DNA of 64,000 nt from an uncultured Clostridia bacterium (GTDB taxonomy: Bacteria > Bacillota > Clostridia > TANB77 > CAG-508), in contig OV788638.1 of NCBI GenBank assembly GCA_928721565.1, positions 806,001 to 870,000 of the forward strand, written 5' to 3'. The notes under the pieces were generated by a model. The model was not told where the DNA came from. It did no database searches and was given only the letters and a program-made list of their open reading frames with translations. Position 1 is the stretch's first letter; every line of letters starts with the position of its first letter. Below are positions 40,109-49,500 of this stretch, piece by piece. The position numbers and the translations under genes were made by a program.

Positions 40109-40146
40109 AAGGCAGAGAACTTTTGTTGTTTTTCTGTCTTGTTTTT
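40109..40146 (+). terminator. Terminator of the por operon
   Basis: AAGGCAGA pairs with TCTGTCTT (G-T wobbles allowed), followed by GTTTTT. It lies 25 bases after porB. Confidence 0.7.
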
Positions 40147-40192
40147 ATATATAACATAAGTAAAACTTATATTATACATAAAAATAATTAAT

Positions 40193-40222
40193 TAGACTAA
40201 TTAACATAAAAAATGTTATAAT
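40193..40222 (+). promoter_or_regulatory. Possible promoter for the 40342 lipoprotein
   Basis: TAGACT at 40193-40198 and TATAAT at 40217-40222 with 18 bases between. The following leader contains an unused AGGAGGTG at 40248 without a good start codon. Confidence 0.45.
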
Positions 40223-40404
40223 TAAATTGTAATAAGCAAATAGCTTAGGAGGTGAAACATACTAACCTTTTATTCCAGGCAGTTGCCTGATTATATATAT
40301 TATTGTTACTAAGAAAACAACACATCAAGGAGGAAAAAAAGATGTTAAACATAAGGACAAAGAACAGTACAAATACAACAAACAGCAAAAAAGGAGAAAA
40401 AATT

Positions 40405-40791
40405 ATGAAAAGAATGTTAAAAAAAATTGTAACAATGATGATTATGGTAGTAGCATTAACAGGATGTAGTAATCCATTCCGGAAAGATGACAAACACGCA
40501 ACAGTGTCAATGACAACATCTGACGGGCAGTCATATGTCTTTCAGAGTGTAAATGCTTCAAATGCTACAGTATCAGGAAAAGAACTTGCATTAAGAAATG
40601 GCAAAATTAATTTTAACCTTAAAACAGGTGAAACGGCACACATTGTATTTAAATGTGATGCTTGTGGAAATGAGCAGAAATTTGACATTGACAATGCGTG
40701 GTCTGATGTAATTTCTTGTGATTGCCCAGAAAAAATTGATAAAGATGGTAATGCTAGAGAATATTCAGCCATTGAGGTAACATGCGATTAG
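40405..40791 (+). CDS. Small lipoprotein, function unknown
   Basis: MKRMLKKIVTMMIMVVALTGC is a lipoprotein signal peptide with lipobox ALTGC. The mature part has a CDACG motif and DVISCDCPEK, giving two Cys pairs that could bind a metal or form disulfides. I do not recognise the family. Two starts are possible: 40405, with AAGGAG upstream, gives the canonical signal peptide; 40342, with the stronger AAGGAGG, would add 21 hydrophilic residues before it. A terminator follows. It has a promoter-like sequence and leader of its own. Confidence 0.7.
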   Translation: MKRMLKKIVTMMIMVVALTGCSNPFRKDDKHATVSMTTSDGQSYVFQSVNASNATVSGKELALRNGKINFNLKTGETAHIVFKCDACGNEQKFDIDNAWSDVISCDCPEKIDKDGNAREYSAIEVTCD

Positions 40792-40858
40792 GAAGAAACA
40801 ACCAAGTAACTGTAAATATTAGCTAAACTCATTTGTTTAAGCTTAAATTTGCTAGTTT

Positions 40859-40888
40859 AAAAACCTCCACCCATTTGTGGAGGTTTTT
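40859..40888 (+). terminator. Terminator after the 40405 lipoprotein
   Basis: AAACCTCCAC, six-base loop, GTGGAGGTTT, then T2. A ten-base perfect stem ending in T5. Confidence 0.88.
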
Positions 40889-40918
40889 ACATAAGAAAAG
40901 TAGAGGAGATACATTAAT

Positions 40919-41812
40919 ATGAAAGATTTTGTTGAAAAAATAAACGGAAGAAACTACAGTATTGAAGAAGCTAAAAGAGTATTTATACGGTATGCAGTAA
41001 ATCATAATGCACATATTTCAGAAAGAGCAAAAAATGTAATCGTAAAGACTTATAAAAACAGTTTGCCAAAGGGGAGTAAAGCCAAGACTAATGTAAATGC
41101 TGAGGAAAATATAATTAATATGTTAAAAGGTGAATCAATTGTTACATTTTTTCATGAATTTAAGCATATTGCAGATTCATGGAAAGATTCTAAAGGCATA
41201 TGGCATACAAATTGGGAAAATGAATGTGACTATACTGCACAAATGACTTGGCGTGATATGCACAATAATATAATTCACATAGATAGAGGAATAACTGGAG
41301 AGGCAATGGGAGAAGCTGTGGCAGAATTATATGCAACTAAAATATATTGGGAGTTATGTGGAAATTCAGACAAATCCATAGCAAAAACTGGAAGACGAAC
41401 AACGTATGACGAAGAAATAATTACGTTAAAGAAAATTGCAACAGTTTTAGGGATAAATGAAGATGTGATTATGGCATGGAGTTGTGAAAATAACTATGGA
41501 AGAAATCAGTTAAAATCTTTATTTTCCAAACTTACAGGTGATAGAGATTTCTGGACAAAGTTAGAATATCGAATGGACTATGTTACTATGTATAAACATA
41601 TAAGATTTTCACATCCACAGTATAATATAGATGAGGAATCTTTAATGAACATAGAGAGATTCAGAAGAGATATAAAAAATATGTTAAGAGGTTGCCTATT
41701 AAAGGTAAAACAAAAGGAATATCTGTTGTCACTAGGTTGTACACCAGGTGAGTTTGAAGGCGTATATTCACGGGCAATAACTCAATTCCAAGAATTAGAG
41801 AAATACGAGTAG
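40919..41812 (+). CDS. Putative zinc metalloprotease-like protein (HEFKH)
   Basis: 297-aa cytoplasmic protein with no signal peptide. A zincin-like HExxH motif, FFHEFKHIADSW, lies near residue 80, and GEAMGEAVAELYATK about 60 residues later could provide the third metal ligand. The N-terminus (NAHISERAKNVIVKTY) and the long helical C-terminal part resemble nothing I can name. Similar minimal zincins are found in clostridial genomes and phages. Activity is inferred only from the motif. Start ATG lies 11 bases after AGAGGAG. Confidence 0.6.
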   Translation: MKDFVEKINGRNYSIEEAKRVFIRYAVNHNAHISERAKNVIVKTYKNSLPKGSKAKTNVNAEENIINMLKGESIVTFFHEFKHIADSWKDSKGIWHTNWENECDYTAQMTWRDMHNNIIHIDRGITGEAMGEAVAELYATKIYWELCGNSDKSIAKTGRRTTYDEEIITLKKIATVLGINEDVIMAWSCENNYGRNQLKSLFSKLTGDRDFWTKLEYRMDYVTMYKHIRFSHPQYNIDEESLMNIERFRRDIKNMLRGCLLKVKQKEYLLSLGCTPGEFEGVYSRAITQFQELEKYE

Positions 41813-41822
41813 TTTAAAGAGT

Positions 41823-41875
41823 GCTCATATTTTAGTAATTTCATGAAAATGATTTTACTGAAATATGAGTTTTTT
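41823..41875 (+). terminator. Terminator after the metalloprotease-like gene
   Basis: CTCATATTTTAGTAA pairs with TTACTGAAATATGAG (one G-T pair), followed by T6. Confidence 0.85.
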
Positions 41876-41950
41876 ATATTATAATTACTTTCATTTAAGA
41901 TTATTATGTAGTATAATAAACAAAGAATTTTAGAAAGAGAGTGAGCAAAA

Positions 41951-42454
41951 ATGAAACTAAACATAGTAATGGTAGAACCAGAAATACCACAAAACACAGG
42001 AAACATAGCAAGAACATGTGCAATAACAGGAGCAAAGTTACATTTAGTACATCCATTAGGATTCCAAATAGACGAAAAAACATTAAAAAGAGCAGGATTA
42101 GACTATTGGGACAAACTAGATATAGAAGAACATGATTCATTAGAAAAATTTTTAGAAAAATATAATCCAGAAGAAAACAATATGTTTTTTGCAACAACAA
42201 AAGGAAAAACACAATATACAGATATAGACTATTCAAAAATGGATGAAGTATTTGTATTATATGGAAAAGAAACAAAAGGACTACCAGAATGGCTTTTAGA
42301 AAAGTATTTAGACAAAAAAACAATAAGAATTCCGATGTTACCAACATTAAGATCACTTAATTTATCAAATTCAGTTGCAATTATTACATATGAAATATTA
42401 AGACAACATAATTTCGAAGATTTACAAGGAATAAGTAATTACTTCGAAAAATAA
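41951..42454 (+). CDS. trmL: tRNA (cytidine/uridine-34 2'-O)-methyltransferase TrmL
   Basis: SPOUT-class enzyme that methylates the wobble ribose of leucine tRNAs. NIVMVEPEIPQNTGNIARTC at the N-terminus and the SAM-binding knot FVLYGKETKGLPEWLL, RIPMLPTLRSLNLSNSVAI are diagnostic. Length of 167 aa is normal. Upstream TATAAT (41912-41917) may be its -10 box. Start ATG follows AGAAAGAGAGTGAG, with moderate spacing. Confidence 0.93.
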   Translation: MKLNIVMVEPEIPQNTGNIARTCAITGAKLHLVHPLGFQIDEKTLKRAGLDYWDKLDIEEHDSLEKFLEKYNPEENNMFFATTKGKTQYTDIDYSKMDEVFVLYGKETKGLPEWLLEKYLDKKTIRIPMLPTLRSLNLSNSVAIITYEILRQHNFEDLQGISNYFEK

Positions 42455-42495
42455 AAGTTGGGCAAAGAGATATTTTTAGGAGGAAGAAATCAATA

Positions 42496-44724
42496 GTGGA
42501 AGAAATCGAAGGAGTATTAGCAGAAATAATATATCAAAATGAAGTTAATAGCTATGTAGTAGGAGTATTTGAAACAGAAGAAGAGCAGTTTACAGTAGTA
42601 GGATATTTGCCTTTTATACAAAAAGGAGATACATTAAAGATTGTTGGAAAGTTTGTAGAACATAAAGACTATGGTGAGCAATTTAAAATAGAAACATTTG
42701 AAAAGTTAATGCCACAAACATTAGGAGCATTAGAAGCTTACTTAGCAAATGGAAATATTAAAGGAGTAGGACCAGCAACAGCATCAAAAATTGTAAATAA
42801 GTTTGGAGAAGATACAATACATGTTTTAAAATATGAACCACAAAAACTAGCCCAAATAAAAGGGATAACAAAAACAAAAGCAGTGGAGATTTCTGAAAGC
42901 TTTATAGAAAACTGGGAGGTTTGGCAAATTGTTGGATTCCTAGAAAGATTTGGAATGGGAGCAGAGAGTGCCAAGAAAGTATATGATTTATTAGGAATAA
43001 ATGCTATTGCAGAAATTGAGGCTAATCCATATATATTAATTGACATATCAAGAGGTGTAGATTTTAAGCAGATTGATCAAATGGCAATTGAATTAGGAGT
43101 AGAAAAGGAAAATCAAAAAAGAGTTAAAAGTGGAATAAAATACGCACTAATAAAAATTACATATAATGGACATTGTTGTACATTAAAAGAGAATTTGATT
43201 GAATATGTAAAAAATCTTTTAAATGTAAGTGAAGCTGTTATAGAAGATGGAATAATAAATTTAAAAGTAAATAATGAAATAATTATAGAAGACAGGGATG
43301 GAGAAGAATGGATATATTTATATTCATTTTATAATGCAGAAAATCAAATAGCACAAAACATTTTAGGGTTAGATAGATATAAAAATGTAAAAAAAGTATC
43401 TAATATAGAAAAAGAATTGAAACTGGTTGAAGAAAGAACAGATATATTACTATCGGAAAAGCAAAAAGAAGCAATAAGAGCAATAAATGACAATAATGTA
43501 ACAATAATAACAGGTGGACCAGGAACAGGAAAAACAACTATAATAAAAAGCATAATTGAAATCTATAAACAGAAAAAATATAAAATAGTGTTATGTGCTC
43601 CAACGGGTAGAGCTGCTAAAAGGATGACAGAAACAACTGGAGAAGAGGCAAGTACATTACATAGATTATTAGAAATTGGCAAGGTAGATGAAGAATCATT
43701 ATTCAAAAAAGATAATGAATACCAAGGAGCTCCAATAGATGGAGATATAATAATAGTTGATGAGGTATCTATGGTTGACATGTTCATTATGAGCTATTTG
43801 CTTGACTGTATATATAAAGGAACTAAACTAATATTAGTAGGAGATTGTGATCAGTTACCATCAGTAGGACCAGGAAGTGTATTAAAAGATTTGATATCAT
43901 CAGAAAAAATAACAACAGTACATCTTGATAAAATATTTAGACAAGCTGCTAAAAGTAAAATAATAGTTAATGCACATAGAGTTAATAGTGGCAAAAAATT
44001 TATAAGCAAAGATGATAAAGAGATGGAAGAAGATTCTAAGCAAGACTTTTTCTTTATAAAAGAAAATAATTCAGAAAAGGTATTAGAACAAGTATTATCA
44101 TTATGTAATGGAAGATTAAAGAAATTTGGTGATTATGATTTTTTTGAAAGTATACAAGTTTTAAGCCCTACTAAAAAAGGAATGCTTGGAACAAAAGAAA
44201 TGAATAAAGCATTACAAGAAGAGCTTAATCCTCATAGAGAAGGAGAAGCTGAAAAGAATAGTATGGGAGCAATATTTAGAATTGGTGATAGAGTAATGCA
44301 AATTAAAAATAATTATGACATCTACTGGGAAAAGAAAAGTAATGGAGAGGTCGAAGTTGGAAATGGAGTATTTAATGGAGAAACAGGAACAATTTTGAAT
44401 ATAAATGAAAAAGAAAAAAATATATGTGTAAAATTTGATGATGAGAAGTTGGTATGGTATGAATTTAATGATTTGGAACAAATAGAACACAGTTATTGCA
44501 TTACAATACATAAGGCACAAGGTAGTGAATTTGATGTTGTAATTATGATTGTGCCACAAGCTGCACCAATGCTTCTTACAAGAAATTTATTATACACAGG
44601 TTTAACTCGTGCCAAGAAGCTACTTATTGTTATTGGTAATGAAAGAGTTGTTGATTATATGATTAATAATGTTGATAGTAAAAAAAGAAATACAGGGCTG
44701 GAATTTAAGCTTAAAAATTGTTGA
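42496..44724 (+). CDS. recD2: RecD-like DNA helicase (RecD2)
   Basis: 742-aa superfamily 1B 5'-3' helicase of the RecBC-independent RecD2 class. The N-terminal OB region and tandem helix-hairpin-helix segment (ANGNIKGVGPATASKIVNKFG) precede the motor: motif I GGPGTGKTT, Walker B VDEVSMVD, motif III GDCDQLPSVGPG, and the C-terminal HKAQGSEFDVV and LLYTGLTRAKK. The start is GTG after AGGAGGAAG. It follows trmL by 41 bases. Confidence 0.93.
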   Translation: MEEIEGVLAEIIYQNEVNSYVVGVFETEEEQFTVVGYLPFIQKGDTLKIVGKFVEHKDYGEQFKIETFEKLMPQTLGALEAYLANGNIKGVGPATASKIVNKFGEDTIHVLKYEPQKLAQIKGITKTKAVEISESFIENWEVWQIVGFLERFGMGAESAKKVYDLLGINAIAEIEANPYILIDISRGVDFKQIDQMAIELGVEKENQKRVKSGIKYALIKITYNGHCCTLKENLIEYVKNLLNVSEAVIEDGIINLKVNNEIIIEDRDGEEWIYLYSFYNAENQIAQNILGLDRYKNVKKVSNIEKELKLVEERTDILLSEKQKEAIRAINDNNVTIITGGPGTGKTTIIKSIIEIYKQKKYKIVLCAPTGRAAKRMTETTGEEASTLHRLLEIGKVDEESLFKKDNEYQGAPIDGDIIIVDEVSMVDMFIMSYLLDCIYKGTKLILVGDCDQLPSVGPGSVLKDLISSEKITTVHLDKIFRQAAKSKIIVNAHRVNSGKKFISKDDKEMEEDSKQDFFFIKENNSEKVLEQVLSLCNGRLKKFGDYDFFESIQVLSPTKKGMLGTKEMNKALQEELNPHREGEAEKNSMGAIFRIGDRVMQIKNNYDIYWEKKSNGEVEVGNGVFNGETGTILNINEKEKNICVKFDDEKLVWYEFNDLEQIEHSYCITIHKAQGSEFDVVIMIVPQAAPMLLTRNLLYTGLTRAKKLLIVIGNERVVDYMINNVDSKKRNTGLEFKLKNC

Positions 44725-44725
44725 T

Positions 44726-44754
44726 TTGCATTTTATTATAAAAAGTAGTATAAT
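44726..44754 (+). promoter_or_regulatory. Possible promoter for the 44816 gene
   Basis: TTGCAT at 44726-44731, 17-base spacer, TATAAT at 44749-44754. Confidence 0.5.
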
Positions 44755-44815
44755 AAAGTTAACTTATAAATGTAGATTAATTGACTAGTTTATAGTCAAA
44801 CAGGAGGAAAAGAAA

Positions 44816-45049
44816 ATGAAGAAATTAGCAGCATGGGTAACAACATTTTTTGCAATTATGGGAATTGAAGCAATGTATATATCTGAAAAATTTATTCCAA
44901 TATATGTAAATGGTGAGTTTATACTAGCCAACCGGATAATAAGATTAGCATTATATGGTGTATTATTGATGTTAATAGTATATTGCTTATCAATAATCAT
45001 AGCAAAATCCAACAAAAAACATCATAAAAGAAGACCTAGAAGACGTTAA
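44816..45049 (+). CDS. Small two-helix membrane protein, function unknown
   Basis: 77 residues with two hydrophobic segments (WVTTFFAIMGIEAMY and LALYGVLLMLIVYCLSIII) and a very basic tail (SNKKHHKRRPRRR) predicted to stay inside. I do not recognise it. Start ATG follows AGGAGGAAAAG. The stop lies in the hairpin AGAAGACGTT/AACGTCTTCT (45038-45060), a probable weak terminator. Confidence 0.65.
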   Translation: MKKLAAWVTTFFAIMGIEAMYISEKFIPIYVNGEFILANRIIRLALYGVLLMLIVYCLSIIIAKSNKKHHKRRPRRR

Positions 45050-45062
45050 TAACGTCTTCTTT
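45038..45062 (+). terminator. Hairpin at the stop of the 44816 gene
   Basis: AGAAGACGTT, loop AAT, AACGTCTTCT, then only TT. Strong stem, weak T-run; termination is uncertain. Confidence 0.5.
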
Positions 45063-45070
45063 GGCGTTCT

Positions 45071-45135
45071 ATGTATAAAACACCACTTTTTGCAAACAAT
45101 ATGTGTAAAACATAATTTGCAAGGAGTGAATTTTA
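45071..45135 (+). repeat. Direct repeat, copy 1 (upstream of AAA ATPase)
   Basis: Starts ATGTATAAAACACCACTTTT and ends TTTGCAAGGAGTGAATTTT. Copy 2 at 46490-46556 matches it except for two substitutions and a 2-base insertion. Inside is an imperfect palindrome, TTGCAAA...ATATGT...ACATA...TTTGCAA. The AAGGAGTG in it serves as ribosome binding site in copy 2 but leads to no gene in copy 1. Confidence 0.85.
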
Positions 45136-45143
45136 TAAAACTC

Positions 45144-45195
45144 TACTAAACAAAAATATCTGAAAAAGCAATTTTGTTTAGTACAGTAAACAAAA
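45144..45195 (+). promoter_or_regulatory. Operator-like inverted repeats at the ATPase promoter
   Basis: TACTAAACAAAA (45144-45155) and TTTTGTTTAGTA (45172-45183) are a perfect 12-bp inverted repeat. TTTTGTTTA (45172-45180) and TAAACAAAA (45187-45195) form a second perfect one that ends directly at the -35 box. Three half-sites of TAAACAAAA thus flank the promoter. Confidence 0.6.
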
Positions 45196-45224
45196 TTGAC
45201 AAAATAAAAAAAGTGATATATAAT
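45196..45224 (+). promoter_or_regulatory. Promoter of the AAA ATPase gene
   Basis: TTGACA at 45196-45201, 17-base spacer, TATAAT at 45219-45224; both boxes are perfect. Confidence 0.8.
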
Positions 45225-45276
45225 AAAATAAAGACCAACTATAAAAAGTCAATAGATTTTTGAAAGGAGAAAAATT

Positions 45277-46486
45277 ATGATTATTCGTGAAAAATATTTA
45301 TCTAAAATTAGATCATTTTATGATCAAGACTTAATAAAAGTTATAATGGGTGTTAGAAGATGTGGTAAATCTGTTCTATTATTACAAATAATAAATGAAT
45401 TAAAAGAAAAAGGAATACCAGAATCTCAAATAATATATATAAACTTTGAATATGAAGATTATGCATTTATAAAAAATGATATGGACCTACATAATTATAT
45501 TAAAGAAAAGATAGTAAATAAAGATAAGTATTATTTATTCTTTGACGAAATACAAAATGTTGAACATTGGGAAAAAGCAATCAATTCATTCAAAGCATCT
45601 CAAAATGTATCAATATTTATAACAGGTTCTAATAGTGATTTGCTATCTGGAGAACTTGCTACACATATAGCTGGAAGATATGTAAGCTTTAAAACTTATC
45701 CATTTACATTTAAAGAAGTATGTGAATTAAAAAATATAACAGATAGAAAAGACATAGAAGAAGCATTTGATGACTATGTAATATGGGGACGGAATGCCAC
45801 AAAGATTTATGCTAACAGATGAAGTTCAAACAAGAACATATTTGACAGATATTTATAATTCTATTTTGGTAAAAGATATTATAACAAGATTTAATATAAA
45901 AGATTTAGATTTATTTAATAGAATAGTAGAATATATAGTTACAACTCCGTCACAAAATTTTTCAGCAGAAAGTTTATCAAATTATTTTGCGAATAAAGAT
46001 GATAGAGAAGTATCAAAGATAACTTTATATAATTATTTAGAGTACATGACAAAAGCTATGATGATAAATAAGGCCGATAGATATGATGTTAGAGGAAAAA
46101 GAATATTAAATGGAAAATACAAATATTATTTAACAGATCTAGGGTTAGGGCAAATAATGAATATAGGGAAAAGACCTCAATTAGGAGCATATTTAGAAAA
46201 TATTGTATATAATGAATTAATATCAAGAGGATATGATGTTAAGGTAGGAAATTTAGAAAATGGAGAAATAGACTTTATCGCTACAAGATTTAAAGAAAAA
46301 ATATATATTCAAGTAGCATATATTTTAGCAGATGACAATGTAGTTGAAAGAGAATTTGGTGCATTTAAAAATATAGAAGATAATTATCCTAAATATGTTT
46401 TGACAATGGATAAATTTGATTTTTCACAAAATGGTATAATTCATAAAAATATAATAGATTGGTTATTAGAAGAGCAGTACAAATAA
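45277..46486 (+). pseudogene. AAA ATPase with DUF4143 domain, +1 frameshift
   Basis: The first part (MIIREKYLSKIRSFYDQDLI) has a variant P-loop MGVRRCGKSVLL, Walker B YYLFFDEIQNV and FITGSNSDLLSGELATHIAGR, and breaks at DYVIWG. The next frame resumes GMPQRFMLTDEVQTRTYL, with the C-terminal nuclease-like DUF4143 region VKVGNLENGEIDFIA. Deleting the C at 45790 (GGACGGAATG to GGAGGAATG) restores YVIWGGMPQ, which is normal for the family. The intact protein would be about 402 aa. These ATPases are often mobile or accessory genes of unknown role. It lies between two direct repeats and has its own promoter. Confidence 0.85.
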
Positions 46487-46489
46487 ATC

Positions 46490-46556
46490 ATGTATAAAAC
46501 ACCACTTTTTGCAAACAATATGTTTAAAACATAAAATTTGCAAGGAGTGGATTTTT
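46490..46556 (+). repeat. Direct repeat, copy 2 (5' region of the GH94 gene)
   Basis: ATGTATAAAACACCACTTTT at 46490, continuing to TTTGCAAGGAGTGGATTTTT. It is nearly identical to 45071-45135 and 1419 bases from it. Here the AAGGAGTGG is the ribosome binding site of the giant glucan synthase-like gene. Confidence 0.85.
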
Positions 46557-49500
46557 TTGAGAAAATATCAAAAATTAGACATAGGAGGAGCAATACTAGA
46601 CGAAGAACAACTAAAAAAACACATGGAAAAAATAGCAATACAACACACACTAAAACAAAAATCAGACAAAAGCACATATCCAATACCACAAATGTTAACA
46701 AACTATGCATTAATAAAAAGTACGTATAATTTATTAAATGAACATATAAAATTAGGAATAAATATACATCCAGCAGGAGAATGGATATTAGACAATTTTT
46801 ATATAGTAGAAGAATCTGTAAGACAAATAGAAAAAGAAATAACATTAAAAAAATACACAAACTTTGTAGGAATTCAAAATGGTAAATATACAGGATTTGC
46901 AAGAATATATGTATTAGCAGCAGAAATAGTAGCATATACAGACAACAGAATAACAGGAGAAAACTTAGAAAAATATTTACAAGCATATCAAACCAAAAAA
47001 ACTTTAAATATGGAAGAAATATGGAATATAGGAGTATTCTTACAAATATCAATAATACAAAACATTGCAGATATATGTGAAAAAATATATAGTAGTCAAA
47101 TACAAAAATATAAAGTAAAAAGCATAATAGAAAGACTAGTAGAAAAGAAAGACAAAAGCGAGTTGAAATATAATCAGTTTTCAGGAATGAGATTAAAAGG
47201 TAATGACGTAAGAAACATGAAATATCCATTTATAGAATATATGTCATATTCATTAAAGAAATATGGAAAAAAAGCATATGGATATTTAAATATATTAGAA
47301 GAAGAGGTAGAAAAGCTAGGAATAACAGTATCTGATGCAATACAAAAAGAACATTTTGCAACAGCAATAAGAAAAATAACCATGGGAAATTGTATAACAA
47401 GCATAAAGAAAATTCAAAGAATAAATTTCTTAGATATATTTGAAAAAATCAATGGAGTAGAAGGAATTTTAAGCAATGATCCAGCAAGAGTATATGACAA
47501 AATGGAATATAAAACAAAGGAATATTACAGAAATACAATAAAGGAAATAGCACAAAAAACGAAAATGTCTGAAATATATATAGCAAGAAAAACAATAGAA
47601 TTGTGTAATAATGCTGAAAATGGAAGCAAACAGAGTCATATAGGATACTATTTAATAGATGAAGGAAGAAAAGAATTATATAATAAATTACAATACAAAG
47701 AAAAAATATTAAAAACACAAACAAAATCAAAAATTTATATCATAACATTTTTTATACTAACATTAGGATTATCAATTATATTAGCAGGAGTAAATGAAAA
47801 AAATTTAACAAAATTTATATTAACAACAATATTTTTAATCATACCAATATCAGAATTTGTAACTCAAACAATTCAATATATATTAGGAAAAATAGTAAAA
47901 CCAAAAATAATTCCAAAGATGGAATTTGCAAATGGAATAACAAAAGAAAATGCAACATTTGTAGTAATACCGACAATTATAAAAACAAAAGGAAAAGTAC
48001 AAGAATTATTTAATAAAATGGAAGTATTTTATTTGGCTAATAAAAGTGAAAATTTGTATTTTGCATTATTAGGAGACTGTTCTGAAAGTACTACAAAAGA
48101 TGAAAAATTTGATAAAGAAGTAATAGAAGAAGGGTTAAGACAAGTAATAATTTTAAACGAAAAATATTCACAAAATGGATTTCAGATATTCCATTTTATT
48201 TATAGAGAAAGACAATATAATAAAAAAGAAGATAAATATTTAGGTTGGGAAAGAAAAAGAGGATTACTAACACAATTTAATGAATATATCTTAAAAAATG
48301 AAAAAAATAAATTTAAAATAAATACAATAAATCAACAAGAATTACCACAAATAAAATATGTAATAACATTAGATGCAGACACAGATTTAGTTTTAAATAC
48401 TGCATTTGAATTAGTTGGTGCAATGTCACATATATTAAATAAGCCAGAAATACAAAATGGAATAGTAACAAAAGGTCATGCATTAATGCAACCACGAGTA
48501 GGGATAAATTTAAATGTTAGTCATACAAATTTATTCACAAAAATCTTTGCTGGTGCAGGAGGAATAGATAATTACACAAATGCAATATCTGATGTATATC
48601 AAGATAATTTTGATGAAGGGATTTTTACAGGAAAGGGAATTTATGACGTTGAAGTATTTTCAAAAGTGCTAAAACAAGAAATTCCAGAAAATACTGTACT
48701 TAGTCATGATTTATTAGAAGGAAGTTATCTAAGATGTGGACTAGTATCAGACATAATGCTAATGGACGGATATCCAACAAAATATGCCAGTTTTATGAAT
48801 AGAGTATCAAGATGGACAAGAGGGGATTGGCAAATTACAAGATGGCTAAAAAGCAAATTAAATGAACTTTCAAAATTCAAAATATTTGATAATTTAAGAA
48901 GAAGCTTATTTGAAGTAGCAACAATAGTTTTATTAACATGGGGAATATGTATCAAAAGTCAATGGTTAGTGTTAACTGCACTTGGAATAGTTATATATCC
49001 ATTTGTATTAGAAATTTTAACACTGGCATTTTCAAGGAAAGAAGGAGAGAAAAAGCAAAAAACATTTACACCACATATTGCAGGAATAAAAGGTGCAATA
49101 TATAGGGCAATTTTGACATTAGGCTGTGTACCATATAAGGCATATGTAGAATTAAAAGCAATTTGTAAAACAATATATAGAGTAAATATTTCTCATAAAC
49201 ATTTGCTAGAATGGATGACATCAGAAGATGCAGAAAAACAATCTAAAACTACATTTGAAAATTATTATAAAATGATGGCTATAAATGTAATATTCGGAAT
49301 ATTAGCAATTTTACTGGGCTTTGAAAGAAAGTTATTAACAATTATTGGAATTCTGTGGATAACTATTCCTTATATCATGTATAAAATAAGCAAAGTGCCT
49401 GAAAAGAACAAGAAAAAAATAGCGAAAGAAGATGAAATATATCTAAAAGAGATTGCACAAAGAACTTGGCAATTTTTTAAAGACTATTTAACAGCAGAAA

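Noticed and set aside
45794..46486. A separate gene starting at 45794
   Set aside because: There is no ribosome binding site and the sequence continues the upstream ATPase in another frame; a single inserted base explains both pieces.
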